From contig NC_077227.1 in the NCBI RefSeq assembly GCF_027887165.1, positions 351,731,207 to 351,795,206 of the forward strand: a stretch of 64,000 nucleotides of DNA. Direction: 5' to 3'. The DNA is from Monodelphis domestica. Lineage: Eukaryota; Chordata; Mammalia; Didelphimorphia; Didelphidae. Below are positions 56,226-64,000 of the stretch, piece after piece. The notes under the pieces were generated by a model. It searched no databases and was not told the origin of the DNA. It was given only the letters and a program-made list of their open reading frames with translations. Position 1 is the stretch's first letter, and each line of letters starts with the position of its first letter. A program made the position numbers and the translations under genes.

Positions 56226-56874
56226 GGCGATTGGTATCAGGTTATTTCTTGGAACCCTTGTGCCTTCTATTCTCTGCCCCCACAGGATGGTTCGAGGAAG
56301 CACGAGGAATGACTGCTATCTCAGACTGACTGCCTAGCAAAGGTGTGCTGCCCACTCTAGGACATTTGAGGACAAGCTGGCTAGTTCCACAGGGGGAGGG
56401 AAGGCAAAGAAACCTAGCAACTCTGAGATGGGCCATGTCTGAAAGCACAATGGGTCTGGTTCAATAAGGAACTGGCTATGGATCAGCTTGACACCACTGA
56501 TAAGAATTGGAGCCTAGGAGAGCAATGGGCAGCTGGGGATGCCAGGGAGCAGATGGGGTGTGGGAGTAGGGGGAGGAAGGCCAAAGGTACCATGTCTGGT
56601 CTTGGAGCAAGACTCTGCAGGGATTTCTGGGAAGTGGAGAGCCATCCTGGATAGTCCTCAATAGGATCTCTTTCCCTCTGATTAGAGAGGAGGGAGGGAA
56701 ACTGGGAGGGGATGTGAGGTAAAAGGAGAGAAAACCAAATTCTGTTTGGGAATGAAAGGGTCCAGAAGGCAGAGGGGAGAAAAACCTTCCTGATGGAGTA
56801 TGCTCAGAATTCATTTATATAGTAGTAATATAATAACATTTATATAGATAGTGCTTTCAAGTTTTAGAATTCAT

Positions 56875-57010
56875 TATTTCATTTGATCCTCACAACCATG
56901 AAAAGGGCTGTTATTATCCTTACTTTATAGAGGAAGAAACTGAGGCCAAGAGAGGGTAAGTGATTTACCCAGTCATACAATCAGTGTCTGAGGTAGGATT
57001 CAAACACGTT
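56875..57010 (-). mobile_element. MIR fragment
   Basis: GATCCTCACAACCATGAAAA, GAAACTGAGGCCAAGAGAGG on the plus strand. Confidence 0.65.
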
Positions 57011-57624
57011 TTTTGCAATTTCCTAACAGTGCCTCATACCTTCCTTTCCTTTCTTCCCCTCCTCTCCAGAACACTCACTCTCCAAGTTTCTCTCCCTAGT
57101 CAAAATCCTATTCATCCTTCAGGACCATCTCTTCCAGAAAAAGCTTTCCCCTGACTGATTCCCAGCCTACAAAGTGTCCTGCTGAAATGAGGCTCACTTC
57201 TGTTGAAGCCTCAACTGACCAAAAAACCCCTTCCAGCTGTGAGAGAAGGGCAGGAAACCAGCTGTGTGCCAAAAAAATATTACCGGAACAGTTTCTGCTA
57301 TGGGTTCAGCTTCTTCATCCCACTCTCACTTGACATCAGCATTTTCACAAGCAAATTCTTGGGGTGATTTTTTTTTCCTGTTGGCTGCTGTTCTGTTTTT
57401 TAAGTTTTATTATTGCCTTTTGTATCTTTACCATAGCGATTTCCCTTTACTTCATCTCCCTACTGATTCTATCCCAGTAACACTCAAATGTAGCTAATCA
57501 GCAGAAGCTCTGCCTAATATTCTAGATACAGAATTCATCAGTTTTCTATTATTTTTTAGTGATTTTATCCATAAACAGTAATATGGTGGTATAATAATAT
57601 TCTCTTTAAATTTTTTTAATTGAA

Positions 57625-57825
57625 AAATTTTTAAACCCTTCCCTTCCATCTTAGTATCAATACTGTGTATTGGTTCTAAGGCAGAATAGCAGTAAGGGTT
57701 AAGTTTAATGGGGGAAGTGACTTGCCCAGGACCACATAGCTAGGAAGTGGCCGAGGCAAAACTTGAACCTAGGACCTCCCATTTCTGGGTCTGGTTCTCA
57801 ATCCACTGAGCCATCCAGCTGCCCT
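57625..57825 (-). mobile_element. Marsupial SINE, hairpin-tailed
   Basis: AGTATCAATACTGTGTATTG tail, GACTTGCCCAGGACCACATA body, GAGCCATCCAGCTGCCC head (plus strand). Confidence 0.88.
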
Positions 57826-57842
57826 CAAAATTCAATTTTATT

Positions 57843-57884
57843 TTCATGAAGATCTCCATTCTTTCCCTCCACCTTCTCCCAGAA

Positions 57885-57944
<60 letters not shown>

Positions 57945-58180
57945 CAGTTTGTAGAGCATATCAGCTCTCTCTGAAGGAGGGTAGAATGTTTCATCATAAG
58001 CTCTCAGAAATCGTGGTTAGTCATTGTGTTGATCAGAGTTCTTTAGTCTTTCAAAGTTGTTATTGTATATTTTCCTGGTTCTGCTTACTTTGCTCATTAT
58101 TAGCTTATAGAAGTCTTCCTGGGATTTTCAGAAAGCATCATATGGTTTCAACACAATAGTATGTCACATTCTTTTTTTTT
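57843..58180 (-). mobile_element. L1 3' end fragment
   Basis: TTTCCTGGTTCTGCTTACTT, GAAGTCTTCCTGGGATTTTC and ATGGTTTCAACACAATAGTA parallel the adjacent L1 at 58730-58870, so this is a second, shorter 3' end. Confidence 0.65.
57887..57942 (+). repeat. (AC)28 microsatellite
   Basis: Twenty-eight uninterrupted units, within an L1-like stretch. Confidence 0.97.
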
Positions 58181-61100
58181 TTCAATTACATGTAAAATTT
58201 TTTTAAGGATTTGTTTTTAAAAAATTTGAATTCCAAATTCTCTCCCTTCCCTCCATCCTTCTTTGAGAAGGTAACTAATCTGATAGATGATACATGTGCA
58301 GTCATGCAAAACGTATTTCCATATTAGTTATGTTGCAGAACAAAACATAGCTCCCCAAAAGAAAACTAAAAGAAATTTAAATAAAAATATTTTGATCAGG
58401 AGGCAGCTGGGTAGCTCAGTGGACTGAGAACCAGACCTAGAGACGGGAGGTCCTAGGTTCAAATCTGGCCTCAGCCACTTCCCAGCTGTGTGACCCTGGG
58501 CAAGTCACTTGACCCCCATTGCCTAGCCCTTATCACTCTTCTGCCTTGGAACCAATATACAGTATTGACTCCAAGACGGAAGGTAAGGGTTTTTAAAAAA
58601 ATTTTTTTTGATCTGAATTCAGATGCAATCAGTTCTTTCTCTGGAAGTGAATAGCATTTTTCATCATGAGTCATTTGGAATTGTCTTGGATTTGATCTTT
58701 GTATTGCTGAGAATAGCTAAGTCACTCAAAATTATCATTGTTACAATATTGCTGGTCCTGTGTACAATAATCTCCTGGCTTTGCTCACTTCACTTTGTAT
58801 AAATTATATATCTTCTCAGGTTTTTCTGAAAGTATCTTGCTTATCATCATTTATAACACAATAGTGTTACAATACCATCATATACTACAATTTGTTCAGC
58901 TATTCCCCAATTAATGGAAATTCCCTCAATTTCTCATTCTTTGCTAACACACAAAAAAATGCTGCTATAAATATTTTTGAACATATAGGTTCCTTTCCTT
59001 TTTCTTTCATCTCTTTGGGATACAGATCTAAAAGTGTTACTCTTAGATTGTGCACCATTTTTAACCCTTTGGGCATAGTTACAAATTGTTCTCCAGAATG
59101 TTTGGATCAGTTCACAACCCCACCAAGGAGTGTATTAGTGTCCCAATTTTTCTACTTCCCTTCCAACATCTGTCATTTTCCTTTTCTGTCATATTTACCA
59201 ATCTGATCGGTGTGATGTGGTGTCTCAGAGTTGTTTTAATGTCCATTTCTCTAATCAATAGTGATTTAGAGTCTTTTTATATTACTATAAATAGCAAGAC
59301 ATCTTCTGAAAACCACCTGTTCATATCTGTAGACCATTTATGACTCTATACATTTGAGAAATAAGGCTTTTATCCGAGAAACTTGCTGTAAATCCCATTC
59401 TTGCTTTCCTTCAAATTTTGGCAGCAAAACCTTTTTTGTAATCGAAATTATCCATTTTACATTCCATAATGCTCTCTCTATCTTTTTTGTTTGGTCATAA
59501 ATTCTTCCCTTATCCTTATATCTAAGAGGTAAATGATTCCATGTTCCCCCAATTTATGTTATCAACCTTTAGATAGATAGATACATACATACATACATAG
59601 ATCTATCATGTACCTAATTTGACCTAATCGTGATATATGGTGTGAGAGGTTAGTCTATGCCCAGCTTCTGCCACACTGTTTTACAGTTTTCTTGGCAGTT
59701 TTTGTCAGATGGTAAGTTTTTGTCACCAATGTTTGGATTTATCAAAAAGTACATTACTATAGTAATTTACTACTGAGTATTATGTATCTAATCTATTCCA
59801 CTGATCCAGCACTCTGTTTCTTAGCCAGTACCAGGTTGTTTTGATGATTACAGCGTTGTGATAGTTTAAAATCTGGTACTGCTAGGTCACCATCTTATGT
59901 AAAACATATAGTACAATTCTGAATAAATGGTGATAATGGGCATCCTTGTTTCACTCCTGGTCTTATTGGGAAGGCTTCAAGTCTACCTGTTATAAATAAT
60001 ACTCACACTTCTATTTAAATAGGTATTACTAATTTTAGAAAAGCTCAATGTTTTCTAGTATTTTTAATAGTGATAAGTGTTGTATTTTGTCCAAAGTTTT
60101 GCAGAATCTATTGATTTTGCTGGTTTTCTTATTGAAGTAGTTGATTATGCTAATAATTTTCCTAATATTGAACCAGTCTTGCATTCCTGGTCATAGTGTA
60201 TGATCTTTGTAATAAATTGCTGAAATTTACTTATTGGTATTTCATTTTAAAATTTGTACATCACTGTTCATTAGGGAAATTAGTTTACATATTATATATA
60301 TATATTCCCCCCTCTGTTTTTGCTCTTCCTGGATTGGGTATTAACACCATATTTGTGTCATAAGAGGAATCTGGTAGGACTCTTTTGCCTATTTTTCAAA
60401 TGTTTATGTAGTACTGGAATTAATTATTCTTTGAATGTTTTGGTAGAATCCATCTGATCCTGGGGATTTTTTCCCTAAGGAACTCATTGATGGCTTGTTA
60501 ATTTCCTAAATTAACAACTGTTTTTTCTAAAGTAGGGTTATTTAAGCATTCTATTTCCTCTTCCATTAATCTAGGCAACTTATATTGTAAAAATTCACCC
60601 ATTTCACTTAAATTGTTAGATTTATTGGCATATAAATGGACAAAATAGCTCCCAATTGCTTTTAATTTCATCTTGATGGTAAAGTCACTCTTTTCATTTT
60701 TGATACTGGTAATTTGATTTTCTTTCTTTTTTTAAATCAAATGATCAATGGTTTATCTATTTTATAATTTTTTCATAAAGCCACTTCCTAGTTTTATTTT
60801 TTAGTTCAATTATGTTCTTAGCTTAGATTTTTATTAATTTCTCCTTTGATTTTCAGGATTTCCAATTTGGTTTTTAGTTGGAAATTTTTAGTTCTTTCTT
60901 TTTCTAGTTTTATAAGTTGTATAACCAATTCATTGATCTGCTCTTCCTGTTTTATTGAAGTAAATGTTTAGATATAAAATTTCCCCTAAGTATTGTTTTA
61001 GTTGAATTCCACAAATCTTGATATGTTTTCTTATCATTGTCATTCTCATTAATGAAATTACTTTTTGTTTCTAAGACTTGTTCTTTGACTCATTCTTTAG

Positions 61101-61660
61101 GATTAGTTTCTAATTAATTTTCATCGATGTTTCCATGGCCCTTTGTTGAATGTAATTTTTATTGCATCATGGTCTAAACAAGATTTACTTAATATTTCTG
61201 CTTTTTTGTATTTGGTTATGAGATTTTTATTCACTACAGCATCATCATCATCATCATCATAAATGAATTTTATGATGGTACCATGTGGGGGTTGGGAGTG
61301 GGGAGGAATATATTCCTGTCTACTCCCATTCAATTTTCCCCAGAGGTCTATCATATCTAATGTTTCTAAAATTTTATTCACCTCCTTAACTTCTTTACTA
61401 TTTATTTTATGGTTAGATTTATCTAGTTCTGAGGGGGAAAAGTTGAGATCCTCCACTAATATAGTTTTACTATTTCCTCCTGTAATTAATTTTTAACTTT
61501 TCTTTTAAGAATTTGGATACTATGTGATTTGGTGCCTATGTTTATTCTTGATATTACTTCATTGTCCATGGTACCTTTTAATAAAATGCAGTTTCTGTGC
61601 TTATCTCTTTTAATTATAGGTCTATTTTTACTTTTATTTTATCTGAGATTATGATTGCTA
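58181..61660 (-). mobile_element. L1 LINE, about 3.3 kb of ORF2 and 3' UTR
   Basis: Read on the plus strand the order is 3' UTR, then the end of ORF2, then the reverse transcriptase region: GGTGATAATGGGCATCCTTG at about 59930 and GTCTTGCATTCCTGGTCATA at about 60177 match the antisense of L1 RT. Many stops and small gaps; 5' truncated near 61660. A SINE inserted at 58398. Confidence 0.85.
58398..58605 (+). mobile_element. Marsupial SINE inserted in L1
   Basis: Head GGCAGCTGGGTAGCTCAGTG, tail TTGACTCCAAGACGGAAGGT. TTTTGATC on both sides is a probable partial target duplication. Near consensus, so young. Confidence 0.9.
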
Positions 61661-61671
61661 GACTTGCTGGT

Positions 61672-61850
61672 ATACAATGGATAAAACTCTGGGTCTTAAG
61701 GCAGGAAGATTTAAATTAAAATCTGACCTCAGACACTAGCTGTGTGAATCTGGGTGTCACTTAACCTCTGTCTGCCTCAGTTGCCCTAATCATAAAATGG
61801 GGACAATAAAAGCACCTACCTGTCAGGATTATAGTGAGAATTCATCAGTT
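61672..61850 (+). mobile_element. MIR/CORE-SINE
   Basis: TAAAATCTGACCTCAGACAC and AAAATGGGGACAATAAAAGC. Confidence 0.7.
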
Positions 61851-61949
61851 AACATTTCTTAATTGCCTCCTATATGCCAGGCACTATGCCAAGCACTAAG
61901 GATACAAAAAGAGGCAAAAGTCCCTGCCCTCAAGAAGCTTACAATGTTT

Positions 61950-63860
61950 GTAATATTCATTAAAATGACATAATATTTGTAAAGTGTCTAACAGTGCCTA
62001 GCACTTAAACACTTGTTTCCTTCCTTCTTTGCTCAGAAGAACTATAAGCCCCAATAGCCCTACAAGGAATCTCCAAAAAGGATATAGGCACTAAAATCAT
62101 ATTGGTGGCAATCAGCAAGAAGCTTCCATATACAGCCCAAAGCAAGAAAGAGCAGAACATGCAGGAGGAGGTGCAGGGGTGCTGGCAGGATTGATGCCAG
62201 GGGACAAGATTCTTTCTGAGCTCCTTGAAAAGTAACCTGACAGTTGGTATGTGCCATCTCATCCCTCTCCACCCAGGATGGTAATCAGGTTACAGCTAAT
62301 TCAACAGTAGCAGGAGGAGGATGAAGCCTTCTTTAAGGTACCACCTCCTCCCTTTCTGGAACTTCTAGCCTTAAGCAAGCAGCCTCACACCCACAGAAGC
62401 ACATGCTTCATAGCACTAGACAGAAATACTTGAGGACAAATTGCTGGCCTGGAGCCTTCTGAGCAAAGAGCCCGAAATTGTCTCTGAACACTGTGGGAAG
62501 GGAGGAGGTGGAGACAAACTAAACTTTCATGGCTTTCAGCAAGGCCACAGTTATTTTCTCTGGGCTCTCTCTTCTCAGAAATCAATAGCAACACAGTGAG
62601 GTCACACAGAGTCAAAGTAACTTTCTACAGGTAGCATCTCCATATAGGGAAAAGCAAGGGCAGGGACAGACTAGAAACAGAATCCAGTTGTGTCCTGCTT
62701 AGAAATCCTAATTACAGGATGTCTTCGCAATGGCTATTCTTGGCCCAGGCACTGGTCCCCTGGTTTCTCAAAGAACTACCTTCCTTGTTCCAATTTGTCC
62801 TTGCCACAAGCTGACCCAAGTCTTCCTTGGCCATATAAGCAGCTTCTCTAGAAATCTTCTGCCCTGTCTCCACTTGAGCACTCCATGTTAAAAGACCAGG
62901 GCCAGTGCTTGCTGGTCAAAAGGCATGAGATCTGGGTTTTTAGCCCAGGACTTTCTACACATGGATAAAATGACAACCATCTTTGGCACTTGCAGGGAGC
63001 CCCAATATATCTCTAAATTCCTATATCCTAGTCCATCTGTACAATACTCTAGGACATAGGCAGGATAAGGACTCTCATTTCACTGAGGATGAAAATGGAG
63101 CCCTGAGGGTTGAAATGATTCATCTAAGTTCAAATAACAAGCTAAGAGCAGAGATGAGACCAGCCATTTTTTTTTTTACTAGTTGGTACCTTTCCCATTG
63201 TGCCACCCAGCTTCAGGCTTCTAGAACAGTATGGAACATGTGGCAAGACAGTATTCTACACTTCTCCTAAGAAATGTTTGCCCTCACCTTTATTCATTGA
63301 AGCCAAAGGGAATCCTCCCCCATCCTCTCCCTAAACAAGTCATTCAAGTTATACCATAGCCATCAGCTCCCAAGGAAAGGAACTGTGGTTCCCTTCTATT
63401 TCTTCTCCCCCTTTAAATGGGATATGACTTCTTTTAGGACCTTTAGGCAAGGTCTTTCCCCTCTCTGAGACATTTTGACTAAAGTATTGGCTGATATATA
63501 AATAGGCAATTTCCCAGCATGTCTCTCCTCTGACCCACATCACCCTGAATCTCTTATTTTCCTTAATGGATCTTTCACAGTAAATGGCAGCCCACATGTT
63601 AAGGCTGTCTCACTAATAGGTATTTCTTTCACTCTAGAAGGATTTCTTCCCCTCTGGGTGGCCACTAAGGCTCAGTCTGCCACTCCTCTCCCCTTCCCTA
63701 CCTTGTTCTTATTCTTTTCCTAGCCTTCCTTGTTTTTTAAAAATAGATTTCTATTCATAGCTTTGGTTTGTATGTAGACATTTCTCCTTGTATCCTTCTC
63801 CTACCTTGACTATCCCTTATTGAAAAGAATTTTATTAAAGAGAAAGAGAAAAAATTCAGC
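61950..63860. other. Unique-looking DNA, no proven gene
   Basis: Repeat-poor for almost 2 kb apart from a MIR-like stretch near 63080-63200. It contains the candidate start exon at 62237-62257. I see no CpG island or clear promoter. Confidence 0.5.
62237..62257 (-). CDS. Candidate start-codon exon (MAHTNCQ), unproven
   Basis: Minus-strand ATG in a strong Kozak context (GAGATGG) encodes MAHTNCQ and then meets CAG|gttact. The break is phase 0, as exon 3 requires, and the peptide resembles human MAKPAQ in starting Met-Ala and ending in Gln at a CAG junction. Against it, the donor is weak (T at +3, C at +5), the similarity is only a few residues, and the exon's 5' limit is unclear. Confidence 0.22.
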
Positions 63861-63865
63861 AAAAA

Positions 63866-63918
63866 CAATATATATATATGTGTATATATATATATATACA
63901 TATATATGGATATATGGA
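63866..63918 (+). repeat. (TA)n-rich low-complexity tract
   Basis: TATATA with TGTG and CATA interruptions. Confidence 0.9.
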
Positions 63919-64000
63919 ATGGAATATGCAGTGTTCCATACCCATGGACCCCTACTACTGCAAAGTAGAGTTGGTGGGAGAATGAAGGGAAGGGTCTTTT

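Noticed and set aside
61121-61456. A 111-residue minus-strand frame with an Asp run
   Set aside because: The sequence is degenerate L1 ORF2; the Asp run is a CAT/ATC microsatellite at 61240-61260.
62816-62846. Minus-strand ATG GCC AAG GAA GAC TTG as the ANXA6 start exon
   Set aside because: It starts MAK like human, but the nearest good GT leaves phase 1 and exon 3 needs phase 0; Kozak context is also poor.
1-64000. CRISPR arrays, bacterial operons or an intact retroelement
   Set aside because: None present; spaced repeats are SINE copies or microsatellites, and the LINE pieces are all truncated.

Overview
This window is marsupial genomic DNA. The organism call rests on the interspersed repeats. 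Dozens of copies belong to marsupial-type tRNA/CORE SINEs, which share a tRNA-like head and a body ending in 'GTGTGACCCTGGGCAAGTCA'. They carry either an RTE (BovB-like) tail or a short hairpin tail. Alongside them are marsupial-type L1 3' ends, L2, CR1/L3, MIR relatives and non-autonomous hAT elements. CpG is scarce and no CpG-island promoter is visible.

The one host gene I can demonstrate is annexin A6 (ANXA6), on the minus strand. I placed 24 consecutive exons by translation and splice sites, from 53180 (5') down to the stop codon at 18213-18211. Their lengths sum to 2007 nt, which is 668 codons plus the stop, and the reading phase is kept across all 23 introns. They correspond to exons 3-26 of the mammalian gene, which I recall as having 26 exons with exon 1 non-coding. 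All eight annexin repeats, the mid-protein linker and the alternatively used 18-nt micro-exon are present. Repeats 1-4 and 5-8 have almost the same exon-length series, a direct trace of the duplication that made this eight-repeat annexin. A candidate poly(A) signal lies at 17924-17919. The start-codon exon is not established. Two weak in-frame candidates are reported (62257-62237 and 53564-53541); otherwise it lies outside the window.

Layout: 1-17.9 kb is intergenic DNA downstream of ANXA6. It is repeat-rich and includes a 0.4-kb CT tract, two hAT elements, L2/CR1/L1 pieces and two repeat-poor islands with immune-type transcription factor motifs (about 5.2-5.65 kb and 7.1-7.56 kb). 17.9-53.2 kb is the ANXA6 body. 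53.2-64 kb is upstream or first-intron DNA dominated by a minus-strand L1 of about 3.5 kb (58.2-61.7 kb).

I found no new multigene system, CRISPR array, RNA gene or intact mobile-element coding region. The more interesting signals are small: the micro-exon, two co-oriented CTCF-like motifs around the ANXA6 half-gene junction, a (UG)12 tract just upstream of a 3' splice site, a 30-bp intronic minisatellite, a recent 63-bp duplication and long perfect hairpins inside SINE copies.
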